Shown: piece by piece, positions 48,625 to 56,810 of the stretch
Layout of the letters: the number at the start of each line of letters is the position of its first letter
Numbering within the stretch: the first letter of the stretch is position 1
Assembly: GCA_965603365.1 (NCBI GenBank)
Contig: CBFDCR010000001.1
Span: 62,001-126,000 of the forward strand
Length of the DNA stretch: 64,000 nucleotides
Reading direction: 5' to 3'
Source: JAHELQ01 sp965603365
GTDB taxonomy: Bacteria; Acidobacteriota; Aminicenantia; UBA2199
The notes under the pieces: generated by a model
The model's input: the letters and a program-made list of their open reading frames with translations, nothing else
Database searches by the model: none
Told to the model about the DNA's origin: nothing
Position numbers and translations under genes: made by a program

Positions 48625-51609
48625 CTAAATAGTTTTCTCGTTTGACCCGGCTATCGTTATTCCATTTGCATCTACTGCCGAAAATTTATAAGTGTATGAT
48701 TTATCTTTATCCAGATATTTATCGACATATGAATAGGTGGGGCCCTGGAATTGAGAGCCTGAAATCTCTATGAGGGGCAGGAAATTTTCCCCCGACTCCT
48801 TTCTATATACGACATATTTTGACACCGGCAGATTTCCTTCATTCTCAACCGTTAAATCCACTTTTCCATACTGCCGCCTGATCAGCCATGCCCTCTCGGT
48901 CTCCCTGGAGGCCCGGAGAGATAATACAATGTAATAGGCTGTGTAATCCTGGTTGCCGATGTCTGAAATCACCGAATCGTTAACCCGGTTTACAGGCTCG
49001 AATACATGTCCTGTCTTTGAGGGCGTTACGGTACCGGACCAGTTATAGGGAACGGTCCGGCTGTAAGTGCCGCCCTGACCGGTTAAAACTGTACCGCCGC
49101 TGCCCGAAAAGGTGAGGGTCACATCCGGGATACCGGTGCCGCTGCTGCCGGTAATGGTACCGGAGATCGAAGGGTTAGATAGGGTTTTAAATGTCAGGAG
49201 CCTGCCGTAACCCGTGCCGGCGGAATTGCGCGCATAGGCCCGCACATAATATGTCGTCCCGGGAGTGAGGCCGGTGATGGAACTGGTAAAAGGGCCGGTT
49301 CCCCTTCCGTCAGTGGTATGGTTGTCCGAAATGGTAGGATTTGCCTTCTCGCTCCAGCACACGCCCCGGGCAGTCACCGCAGCCCCGCCGTCATCGGTCA
49401 CCCTGCCGCCGCCGGAAGCGGAAACCGGGGTTACAAAAGACACCGCCGCAGTCATTACCGTAGGTGGAGTGATGGTAGAGAGAGTTAGCTTTGTAATAAA
49501 GATATCTCCATTTTCCTGGTAATCCTGGAATTGATTCAGGGTGGGAAAATCCGTACTATCCGTATTCCCGGTCACATAGACATCGCCGCTCTCATCTACA
49601 GCTATTCCCCAACCTTCGTCCCAATCATACCCGTACCCTCCCAGATAGGTGGAATAGATGAGACCGGAAGCACCACTCTGAGTGGTATCTAACTGTGTTA
49701 CAAAGGCATCTGAAGTATATTGATCTGTCTGATATTGATTCAGTGTGGGGAAATTCTGACTCCAGGTATACCCGGTCACATAGGCACAGCCGTTGTTATC
49801 AACCGCTATACCATTGCCACTGTCCCTATTGTCTCCGCCAAGATAGGTTGAATATATGAGACTGGCAGCTCCGCTACGGGTGGTATCGACCCTTGTCACA
49901 AAGGCATCTGAATCGCCTCCTTGATATGTACCCTGGAAGGCATTCAGGGTGGGAAAATCCGCACTATATGTTTCCCCGGTCACATAGGCACTGCCGCTGC
50001 TGTCCAACGCTATTCTCGAGCCATAGTCCTCTCCACTACCCCCAAGGTAAGTGGAATAAATCAGGCTGGCGGCACCGCTACAGGCAGTATCGATCTTCGT
50101 CACAAAGGCATCACCATTGCTGTCAGCCGGATCCTTCTGGTATTGATTTAGGGTAGGGAAGTCTGTACTCCCTGTATTCCCGATCACATAGGCACAGCCG
50201 CCGTTATCAACCGCTATACCTCGGCCACCGTCCGAACCATCTCCGCCAAGATAGGTTGAATATATGAGACTGGCAGCACCGCTCCGGGTGGTATCTAACT
50301 TTGTCACAAAGGCATCATACCAGGCATCGCCTGGATCTCCCTGGTATTGATTCAGGGTGGGAAAATCCGTACTATATGTATCCCCGGTCACATAAGCATT
50401 GCCGCTGTCGTCCACGGCAATACCACAACCCAAATCTTCATATCCACCTCCCAGATAGGTGGAATAAATCAGACTGGCGGCACCGCTCTGAGTGGTATCT
50501 AACTTTGTCACAAAGGCATCGTAATAGCTGTCACCCGGATCTTTCTGGTATTGATTCAGGGTGGGAAAATCTGTACTACTTGTACCCCCGGTCACATAGG
50601 CACAACCACTGCTGTCTACCGCTATTCCATAGCCATAGTTCCATCCATTACCCCCCAGGTAGGTGGAATATATCAGGCTGGCAGCGCCGTTTTTGGTGGT
50701 GTCTATCTTTGAAACAAAGACATTTATATTATCCTGGTTTGTCTGGAATTGATTCAGGGTGGGGAAATCTGTGCTCTCCGTTTGTCCAACCACATAGGCA
50801 CAGCCGCTGCTGTCTACCGCTATATCCGTGGCATGATCCCAATATCCACCCCCCAGGTAGGTGGAGTAGGCCAGGATAACCGGATCGATAATTAATTCTC
50901 GACCCCTGTCGTACTTGCCGACCCCAAAGCCGTAGGTGTCGGTAGATATTTTTTTGAATTTAACATTGACGAGGGCTTGCCCTTCATTACCAGGACCGAT
51001 CACTTGATAACCCCGGGGCATTTGATGTACCCATTGCCCAAATTCCGTCTCTATCACCAGGCTGCCTTCTTCATCGAGGCGGGTACTTTTAACATTGTTA
51101 TACCGGAACCTGATATCTTCGGGATTGCCGCCGGGCTTTACGATCCAGTCGTATTCAACCCGCTTCTCCACCCCATACACTTTTAAATCGATGTTTTTGT
51201 AAAGGCCTTTGTATCTAACCGCCGCCGAAGTGGGGACATCGCCGTGCCATCTGGATGGATCACTGCCGATAAAGTAGTTCACTTTGAGTTTCGCCACTTC
51301 TTCTGCCGCCATCTCCGGACTCTTGCGGCTGTTTAAAAATACAAGCCGGGACACATCCCGGGTTTTCTTCTGAACTCCTGATTCCGATTCCCGACTCCCG
51401 ATACTGTCGAATACCAGTCCCTCTTTTGTCAACCAGAGGGTATACCCCGAAGCCCGGGCATAGAATTTTGCCGTCCCATTCACCTGCCCTTTATTGGCGA
51501 TAAAGTACAGCAAAACATCCTGGAACTTCCCATTATTACCAGCCCCGGGGACAAAAATCGGAGATAGTCCCACACAGTTAATTAAAAGTAGAAGAAAAAC
51601 CTTTTTCAC
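48625..51609 (-). CDS. Secreted SBBP-repeat beta-propeller protein with fibronectin-III and carboxypeptidase-regulatory-like modules
   Basis: 994 residues with signal peptide. Residues 30-230 form the N-terminal DUF7948-like domain typical of SBBP proteins (FIANKGQVNGTAKFYARASGY, VEYDWIVKPGGNPEDI). Residues 245-720 hold seven repeats of STYLGG...D...GIAVD..G.AYVTG.T.STDFPTLN..Q, one per propeller blade; the DNA is visibly repetitive too. Then a fibronectin-III-like segment (GLTPGTTYYVRAYARNSAGTG), a carboxypeptidase-regulatory-like fold (SGTITGSSGTGIPDVTLTFSG) and a C-terminal Ig-like module. Surface or outer-membrane-associated; function unknown. Confidence 0.92.
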   Translation of the reverse strand: MKKVFLLLLINCVGLSPIFVPGAGNNGKFQDVLLYFIANKGQVNGTAKFYARASGYTLWLTKEGLVFDSIGSRESESGVQKKTRDVSRLVFLNSRKSPEMAAEEVAKLKVNYFIGSDPSRWHGDVPTSAAVRYKGLYKNIDLKVYGVEKRVEYDWIVKPGGNPEDIRFRYNNVKSTRLDEEGSLVIETEFGQWVHQMPRGYQVIGPGNEGQALVNVKFKKISTDTYGFGVGKYDRGRELIIDPVILAYSTYLGGGYWDHATDIAVDSSGCAYVVGQTESTDFPTLNQFQTNQDNINVFVSKIDTTKNGAASLIYSTYLGGNGWNYGYGIAVDSSGCAYVTGGTSSTDFPTLNQYQKDPGDSYYDAFVTKLDTTQSGAASLIYSTYLGGGYEDLGCGIAVDDSGNAYVTGDTYSTDFPTLNQYQGDPGDAWYDAFVTKLDTTRSGAASLIYSTYLGGDGSDGGRGIAVDNGGCAYVIGNTGSTDFPTLNQYQKDPADSNGDAFVTKIDTACSGAASLIYSTYLGGSGEDYGSRIALDSSGSAYVTGETYSADFPTLNAFQGTYQGGDSDAFVTRVDTTRSGAASLIYSTYLGGDNRDSGNGIAVDNNGCAYVTGYTWSQNFPTLNQYQTDQYTSDAFVTQLDTTQSGASGLIYSTYLGGYGYDWDEGWGIAVDESGDVYVTGNTDSTDFPTLNQFQDYQENGDIFITKLTLSTITPPTVMTAAVSFVTPVSASGGGRVTDDGGAAVTARGVCWSEKANPTISDNHTTDGRGTGPFTSSITGLTPGTTYYVRAYARNSAGTGYGRLLTFKTLSNPSISGTITGSSGTGIPDVTLTFSGSGGTVLTGQGGTYSRTVPYNWSGTVTPSKTGHVFEPVNRVNDSVISDIGNQDYTAYYIVLSLRASRETERAWLIRRQYGKVDLTVENEGNLPVSKYVVYRKESGENFLPLIEISGSQFQGPTYSYVDKYLDKDKSYTYKFSAVDANGITIAGSNEKTI

Positions 51610-51741
51610 GTCAACACCTCCTTAAAAAAACCCACCGTTTATCGTTTTAACGTTTAACGTTTAATGTTTAGTGATATTTTATATCACAGCCAATTTAATT
51701 TATCAACCTCTCGGAAAAAATATTCTGGATGGTCTTATAAT

Positions 51742-52053
51742 CTAAGAGGCTTCGGGGAAGAGTCTATCTAAGAATCGATAATAATCAGGCTCGGCCGCCT
51801 CGATGGATATGCCCATCTCCTTGAGGTTTTGCACAAAATATTTCCGGTTAATCCAATTGATATAGCCTTTTAAATTAAAGATACGTTTATCCGCCTGGAG
51901 CCGAATATCCACCCTGCGCTTTTCGGGAACCATGGCGGTGGAGACCCGGATGCCGGTTCTGGAAATATCCAGCAGCAATCCCGGCTGGTTATTGATGGTA
52001 ACCAGAATTCTCCGACTGAGCCTCATGTTTTTTCTTCTATCCGCCGCGGCCAT
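51742..52053 (-). CDS. PilZ-domain protein, paralog 2
   Basis: About 103 residues from the ATG at 52053 (AAADRRKNMRLSRRILV), preferred to an upstream ATG because a GGTAGG-like site precedes it. PilZ motif: basic RRKNMRLSRR and LLDISRTGIRVS. It shares DISRTGIR and the following VDIRL.AD/FD..IFNLKG.I.W.NRK pattern with the protein at 44551-44844, so the two are paralogs. Likely a c-di-GMP binding adaptor. Confidence 0.85.
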   Translation of the reverse strand: MAAADRRKNMRLSRRILVTINNQPGLLLDISRTGIRVSTAMVPEKRRVDIRLQADKRIFNLKGYINWINRKYFVQNLKEMGISIEAAEPDYYRFLDRLFPEAS

Positions 52054-52126
52054 TTTCCTACCCTTGAATAGATATAATATCATCTTGCTAAAAATTCAAC
52101 CGATAAATCAAAAAAGGCGTATCGAA

Positions 52127-52155
52127 TTGCAAAAAAGAATCTTGTATGTTAAACT
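52127..52155 (+). promoter_or_regulatory. Promoter of the second propeller-peptide pair (TTGCAA-17-TAAACT)
   Basis: TTGCAA at 52127-52132, 17-base spacer, TAAACT at 52150-52155. The transcript would begin near 52162, before the ATG at 52209. Confidence 0.45.
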
Positions 52156-52208
52156 ACAATATTGAGACATTAATGGTAAACGTTCTGTTAAAGAAAAGGA
52201 GTGCTCAG

Positions 52209-53213
52209 ATGAAAAGATTCTGTGTTATCATGCTGTTCCTATCATTATTTCTTTTTGTTCATGCCGGAAAGGTAGCAACACTAAAAGAGGTATTGAAACC
52301 GGACGGTATAGCTATTTGTAAAGACCATATCTATGTTACCGAGAAAGCGAATATTTATCTTTATTCACTAACAGACTACCGCTTCATAAAAAAAATCGGT
52401 AAAGAGGGTGAGGGGCCGAAGGAATTCAAAGTTAATCCTTTTGGGCAACCCCTGATCATTTACCCAATTGATGATAAATTTTTGGTAAATAGTTATAACC
52501 GACTCTCTTATTTCACTTACAATGGGGAATTCATCAAAGAAAAAAACATAAAACCCTTTTGGCTTTATCAGCCCCTCGGCAATCAATTCGTGGCCATGGG
52601 ATTTGTAGAGAATGAAAAAAGAAGGCATGTGTTCGGTGTGATTTTATGTGATGAAAATTTGGAGAAGATAAAGACCCTTTATACTTCTGACATAAACATG
52701 GGATTTTCAGGCAAATACAGGTTCCCCATTTCTTCAATCTCTTTTGCAGTTCACAAAAACAAAATATATATCGCTCAGGGAGACGAATTTACCATCGAAA
52801 TTTTCGATAGAAAAGGGAATAAATTAAAACGCATCAGACACCCCTATCAAAAAATACAACTAAACAAAGAATACGAAACAAAGACCATAAATTCATTTAA
52901 TAAACCCGGTTATCGATGGTTTGGGCCCTTTCTGAAAAACCGACTCGAATTTAAATCTCATTTCCCGGTTATCCAGGATATGCACGTCAAAAATGACAGA
53001 ATTTATGTCATCACTTATAAAATGAAAAATGACAAGACCGAATGTATTATCCTGGATCTGCAGGGAAATGAACTAAAAAGAGTATTCATTTCGTTTCCGA
53101 TGATATATGGCTTCGATTTTACACTCCCTTTCTACTTCCATGATCACGTCTATTACCGGTTGGTTGAAAACGTAGATGGGGAAGTCTGGGAGATCCACAA
53201 ACAGGTGTTATAA
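52209..53213 (+). CDS. Secreted 6-bladed beta-propeller protein, second copy
   Basis: 334 residues from the ATG at 52209, with GGAG 8 bases upstream; an earlier ATG (52146) precedes the likely transcription start. Signal peptide KRFCVIMLFLSLFLFVHAG. Blades contain the 6-bladed pattern: IYLYSLTDYRFIKKIGKEGEGPKEFK, FTYNGEFIKEKNI, FTIEIFDRKGNKLKRIR, and C-terminal ECIILDLQGNELKRVFI. It is related in style to the propeller at 3381-4541. Like that gene it is followed by a small peptide gene, here after 106 bases. Role probably extracytoplasmic ligand binding; unknown in detail. Confidence 0.75.
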   Translation: MKRFCVIMLFLSLFLFVHAGKVATLKEVLKPDGIAICKDHIYVTEKANIYLYSLTDYRFIKKIGKEGEGPKEFKVNPFGQPLIIYPIDDKFLVNSYNRLSYFTYNGEFIKEKNIKPFWLYQPLGNQFVAMGFVENEKRRHVFGVILCDENLEKIKTLYTSDINMGFSGKYRFPISSISFAVHKNKIYIAQGDEFTIEIFDRKGNKLKRIRHPYQKIQLNKEYETKTINSFNKPGYRWFGPFLKNRLEFKSHFPVIQDMHVKNDRIYVITYKMKNDKTECIILDLQGNELKRVFISFPMIYGFDFTLPFYFHDHVYYRLVENVDGEVWEIHKQVL

Positions 53214-53319
53214 ACTACCATTCGGTCGCCAAAAACGGAAATGCTACTTACGAGTGTTCAGATGAAAGAAGTAAACGTGGGAGTTCACAAGAAGATACCA
53301 TAACCTAAAGGAGGTTCAA

Positions 53320-53490
53320 ATGAATCACAAAAAAGTCAACCTTGAGGATAAAGTCCTCAGAGAAGAATTGTCGATGCAAAGTGTTGCCGAAGATTCTTCC
53401 GCCTACAATTGTTCCGGCTGCAGTTGCAGTGATGCTGAAGCGGTAGCCGCAGTCGATGAGATTCCCGCCGATTGCGTCGAAACTCTCTAA
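53320..53490 (+). CDS. Candidate Cys-rich RiPP-like peptide
   Basis: 56 residues, same length as the precursor at 3187-3357. The ATG at 53320 follows a near-perfect ribosome site (AAAGGAGG, 6 bases upstream). The N-terminal half is charged (NHKKVNLEDKVLREELSM), as in leader peptides; the C-terminal half has NCSGCSCSDAEAV and later ADCVE, four Cys in all (31, 34, 36, 52). There is no signal peptide. A large inverted repeat follows. No modifying enzyme adjoins it; the radical SAM genes are 46 kb away. It could be modified in trans or be a short metal-binding protein. Confidence 0.6.
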   Translation: MNHKKVNLEDKVLREELSMQSVAEDSSAYNCSGCSCSDAEAVAAVDEIPADCVETL

Positions 53491-53518
53491 TCACTGCTGA
53501 AGGAGTTTATTAAAAAAA

Positions 53519-53554
53519 GGGAGGTTTTGATTTTTATAAAAATCAAAACCTCCC
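53519..53554. terminator. 17-bp perfect inverted repeat after the peptide gene
   Basis: Arms 53519-53535 and 53538-53554 pair fully with a 2-base loop. A run of seven A lies at 53512-53518, so a U tract follows the hairpin only on the minus strand; on the plus strand it is followed by tcccaccc. It may stabilise or end the peptide transcript, or terminate transcription from the other direction. Confidence 0.6.
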
Positions 53555-53614
53555 TCCCACCCATGTATCTCAAGTTGGGTTGAATTCTTGGGGTTTTTGT
53601 GTTAATTTCTGTGG

Positions 53615-54670
53615 ATGGCACAAGAACATTTTGGTTTAATCATGGCCGGCGGCCAGGGCAGCCGCTTCTGGCCCTACAGCACCGAAAGAAGGCCCAAACA
53701 ATTTTTAAACATCATAGGAAAGGACTCCCTGATCCGGCAAACCTACCAACGGTTGGAGCGTTTTATTCACAGGGAAAATATCTTTGTCGTGGCGGATAAA
53801 AAATACCTGGACCAGGTTGTAGAGTCCATACCGGGATTTCCCCGGTCCAACTTTATCGAAGAGCCGTGCCCCCGGAACACCGCCCCCTGCCTGATCCTGG
53901 CCAATATTTTCCTGTCCCGGATAAAAGAGGATGCCAATATCCTGGTAGTACCGGCAGACCACTATATTCCCGATACCGATATCTTCGCCGGCCAACTGCA
54001 GGATGCCCTCTCTTTTGCCGGGCAAAAATGTATCGTTACCTGCGGCATTAAGCCCCACATGCCCCATACCGGTTACGGGTATATCCGGTTTGAGCAAAAG
54101 GCATCTGACCGACTGAATCAAACGGAATTTTTCACGGTCCATACATTCAAGGAAAAACCGGAATTAGAGGTGGCCAAAGGGTATTTAAAAGCCGGGAATT
54201 ATTACTGGAACTCCGGCATGTTTGTTTATAAATTGAAACACTTCAAGGCTTTCCTCGAGCAATACTCTCCTTACTATTATGAAAAGTATCTGGAACTGGC
54301 GGGCACCTTTGACAGCAAATCCCAGTTCAGAGAAATTTTCAGCGGTATTAAACCGGACTCCATCGACTATGCCCTGATGGAAAAGGTCAAAGAGGTCAAG
54401 ATGTTTGCCGCCGCCTTCCCCTGGAGCGATGTGGGATCCTGGTCCAGCGTGTATGAATTGAATCCCAAAGATGCCCATCACAATGTAAACATAAAAGAAA
54501 ACTGCCTGCTAGATACCAAAAATTCCCTGGTGTTTTCCACCGAAGACAAGCCCATTGCGGTGATCGGCCTGAAAAATGTGGCCGTCATCCATACCGAAGA
54601 CGGCATACTGGTGGCCGACTTAGAAGAGGTACAGCAGGTAAAAAAGGTCCACGAATTATTAAAAAAATAA
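53615..54670 (+). CDS. manC: Mannose-1-phosphate guanylyltransferase
   Basis: 351 residues, the single-domain form without the C-terminal isomerase. Pyrophosphorylase motif GLIMAGGQGSRFWPYSTERRPKQF near 8-31, with KDSLIRQTYQR. Later motifs: EEPCPRNTAPCLILA, VVPADHYIPD, HTGYGYI, FKEKPELEVAKGYLKAGNYYWNSGMFVY, and MEKVKEVKMFAAAFPWSDVGSW. It makes GDP-mannose from GTP and mannose-1-phosphate for surface glycans. No other glycan genes lie near. Start ATG 53615 chosen by match to family N-termini. Confidence 0.96.
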   Translation: MAQEHFGLIMAGGQGSRFWPYSTERRPKQFLNIIGKDSLIRQTYQRLERFIHRENIFVVADKKYLDQVVESIPGFPRSNFIEEPCPRNTAPCLILANIFLSRIKEDANILVVPADHYIPDTDIFAGQLQDALSFAGQKCIVTCGIKPHMPHTGYGYIRFEQKASDRLNQTEFFTVHTFKEKPELEVAKGYLKAGNYYWNSGMFVYKLKHFKAFLEQYSPYYYEKYLELAGTFDSKSQFREIFSGIKPDSIDYALMEKVKEVKMFAAAFPWSDVGSWSSVYELNPKDAHHNVNIKENCLLDTKNSLVFSTEDKPIAVIGLKNVAVIHTEDGILVADLEEVQQVKKVHELLKK

Positions 54671-55414
54671 TCAGGTCTTAGGGCCCGCCACTTTGGCGAT
54701 GCCGATGCTCAAGAGATAGAGCAGGATCATGGGCCCGGCAAACATGGATTGGGTAATAATATCGGGGGTGGGGGTAATGACCGCGGCAATCACGAAAATC
54801 AGCACAATCGCATACTTGAAGTATTTAACCAGGAATTTGGCCGTCAGGATGCCCAACCTGGCCAGCATGAAGGCCAACACCGGCAGCTCGAAAATCAAGG
54901 CGATGCCCAAAAGAATCCGGAAGGCCAGCGAGAAATACTGCTGGATGGTAATAATGGCCTTGAAATCCTGGCCCACTTTCAGGAAAAACCGGCAGGCCCA
55001 GGGAAACACGTAGTAATAGCCGAAGGCCCCGCCCAGGAAGAAGAAGAAGGTGGTAAAAAACACGAAGGGAAACACCAATCTCCTCTCTTTTTTGTAGAGG
55101 GCCGGTGAGATAAACAGCCAGAACTGGTGAAATATAAAGGGGGCGGCGGCGAACAGGGCGGCGATAAAGGAGAGTTTGATGTACATCATGAAGGGTTCGG
55201 TCAGGGCGGTGTAGGCCAGTTGTTTCTCCCCTTCCGGCAGGAATTGGAGCACCGGTATGGAGAGCCAGTGATAGAGTTCATCCACAAAATTCCAGGCGGC
55301 CATGAAGAAGACGAGGATGAAAACCGCCGAGTATATAATTCGCTTGCGCAGTACACCCAGATGCTCAAAAAAGGTCATCTCATCGGCTTTTTTACTTTTT
55401 TCTTTTTTTGCCAA
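54671..55414 (-). CDS. tatC: Twin-arginine translocase subunit TatC
   Basis: 247 residues, normal length, six TM segments. Family motifs: MTFFEHLGVLRKRIIYSAV (conserved Glu and LR near the start), TALTEPFMMYIKLSFIAALF, FIFHQFWLFISPALYKKERR, FGYYYVFPWACRFFL, FELPVLAFML and AVITPTPDIITQSMFAGPM. TatC binds the twin-arginine signal of folded exported proteins; the DUF362 protein at 987-1892 is one likely client. It overlaps the tatA-like gene by 23 bases. Confidence 0.98.
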   Translation of the reverse strand: MAKKEKSKKADEMTFFEHLGVLRKRIIYSAVFILVFFMAAWNFVDELYHWLSIPVLQFLPEGEKQLAYTALTEPFMMYIKLSFIAALFAAAPFIFHQFWLFISPALYKKERRLVFPFVFFTTFFFFLGGAFGYYYVFPWACRFFLKVGQDFKAIITIQQYFSLAFRILLGIALIFELPVLAFMLARLGILTAKFLVKYFKYAIVLIFVIAAVITPTPDIITQSMFAGPMILLYLLSIGIAKVAGPKT

Positions 55415-55718
55415 TCCCGGTCGTCCCCTTAATCTCTTTGATATCTTTATCGATCTCTTTCAAATCGTTATAGATATCCGGTTTGCCGATGTCGGCCATG
55501 TCCCGGATATCGTTGTCGATTTCCTTTAAATCTTTGGTAATATCGGCCTTCTCGATCTCCTCCTCGATGGTGGATCGAGCCTCATTCACGGTCTCCCGAA
55601 AGTCCCGGATGGCCTTGCCCAACATTTTGGCAAAATCCGGCAGTTTCTTGGGACCGAACAGCAGCAGCACCACCACGAAAATCATGATGATTTCAGGAAA
55701 GCCGATAGAACCAAACAT
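55392..55718 (-). CDS. tatA: TatA/TatB-family translocase subunit
   Basis: 108 residues. A single N-terminal TM (GFPEIIMIFVVVLLLFGPKKLPD) ends in the conserved FGPKKLP hinge, followed by an amphipathic helix (FAKMLGKAIRDFRETVNEA). The C-terminal part is long, acidic and repetitive (KDLKEIDNDIRDMADIG, DIYNDLKEIDKDIKEI). The GFPE N-terminus is shared by TatA and TatB; only one such gene is present, so it may serve both. It forms the pore with the downstream tatC. Confidence 0.92.
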   Translation of the reverse strand: MFGSIGFPEIIMIFVVVLLLFGPKKLPDFAKMLGKAIRDFRETVNEARSTIEEEIEKADITKDLKEIDNDIRDMADIGKPDIYNDLKEIDKDIKEIKGTTGIGKKRKK

Positions 55719-55842
55719 GGTACTCTATTCTATCCCTTTCACATATTGCTGTCAAGAAAAAATTATCAGCAGTTCCCCCCCTCATAGTTAATGCACAGGC
55801 CTTTTCATCCTGTTTTCCGCTAACTCTTTTAATTCAATGGGC

Positions 55843-56144
55843 TTAACAAGGTCTGCCCCGTTTTTTGCCATTCCGTTTCCCCTGCCAGAAGGCAACGGCA
55901 TCATCCTCACCTCCTAAAGCAGCCATGCACCTTACCCAGAATATACTCGCACCTTCGTAATTCTGAGCAGGCATGTGGTCTTCCCGGTCTGGTTTGCCAG
56001 AGTGTAAATACGTTCCAGACGTTGGGCAATCACCTTCCGCTGTAAGCTGCCTCTGCCAAAATGGCCCATCACCTCAGCAAGGGTTGCACGGTGAATGCCA
56101 ACAGGTAAGTCACCACTCTCATTGAATTCTGGCCATTCTTTCAT
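55843..56144 (-). pseudogene. DUF6932-like pseudogene (internal deletion and frameshift)
   Basis: The first part reads DLPVGIHRATLAEVMGHFGRGS then RLERIYTLANQTGK, the N-terminal signature of small nucleotidyltransferase-like DUF6932 proteins. The frame then ends early at 55932. In another frame, from about 55970, the sequence reads AQNYEGASIFWVRCMAALGG and WQGKRNGKKRG, which fits the C-terminal part of the same family. The middle section with the GSF(V/T) and D.D motif is gone. So this is a decayed copy. Confidence 0.6.
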
Positions 56145-56262
56145 AATAGTATTATATTCCAGGTTCTTTAATATTTCAACTCTATAACATCTTCGACCGC
56201 ACCCCAGACGTTACGGGTACTCCAGGGATCATTGATCCCCCTCTCCGGGACCGAAGTCTTAT

Positions 56263-56282
56263 GGGACGCAGATCTGCGTCCC
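56263..56282. repeat. 20-bp perfect palindrome, core GCAGATCTGC (copy 1)
   Basis: A self-complementary 20-mer GGGACGCAGATCTGCGTCCC. A variant with GGGG/CCCC ends is at 60195-60214. Both are followed by C-rich then CTAC/CATC sequence. They lie in the decayed intergenic part of the window. Confidence 0.85.
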
Positions 56283-56483
56283 CTACATTTTATTTACCGT
56301 TCTCCCCAACGAACCACCACTCATCGTCACTTAACTCCTGCCTGGATACTTTCAATCACTCATAGTTACGCTAAAAACCATTTTCACCGTAAGCATTAAA
56401 CAAGCTGCATAGCGAACAAAGGGCGGACAGGTTTGATGGTTGGGGTATGGATTGTAATAAAAGAGGAGGAATTGTCTCATCCG

Positions 56484-56672
56484 GTAGGAAGGGGTAGAAA
56501 CTGCGTAGGAGTAGGTCAAAGTTGCGTAGGGGCGGGTCAACATGCCGTAGGGACGCCCCAAAACTGCGAAGGGGCGGGTCAACTATCCGTAGGAACGGGT
56601 CAAATATGCGTAGGAACGCCCCCAAACCCCGTCCGAACGGGTTAAAATCCCGAAGGGTGGGGGTTTTGAGGG
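56484..56672. repeat. 21-bp tandem array, nine units
   Basis: Units start at 56484, 56505, 56526, 56547, 56568, 56589, 56610, 56631 and 56652, each 21 bases, with a GTAGGxxCGGGTCAA-type consensus. Some units carry CGCCCC in place of CGGGTC. As 21 is a multiple of 3, frames stay open across it on both strands; none is called. It lies between the DUF6932-like pseudogene and alr. The 55,719-56,810 gap holds this array, the pseudogene and a palindrome, and no intact gene. Confidence 0.92.
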
Positions 56673-56810
56673 ATATGTGCAAAAATGGCAGGGGAGGGGA
56701 TTTAAAGTTTCGGGGTAACGCCTGGAAAGGTGGGCGGTGGTATTTCGGTGGGAAAAGGTGTACAATATGTCCTTAATGGAACCGTCGGATTTTAGAGTGA
56801 GACTGAAACG

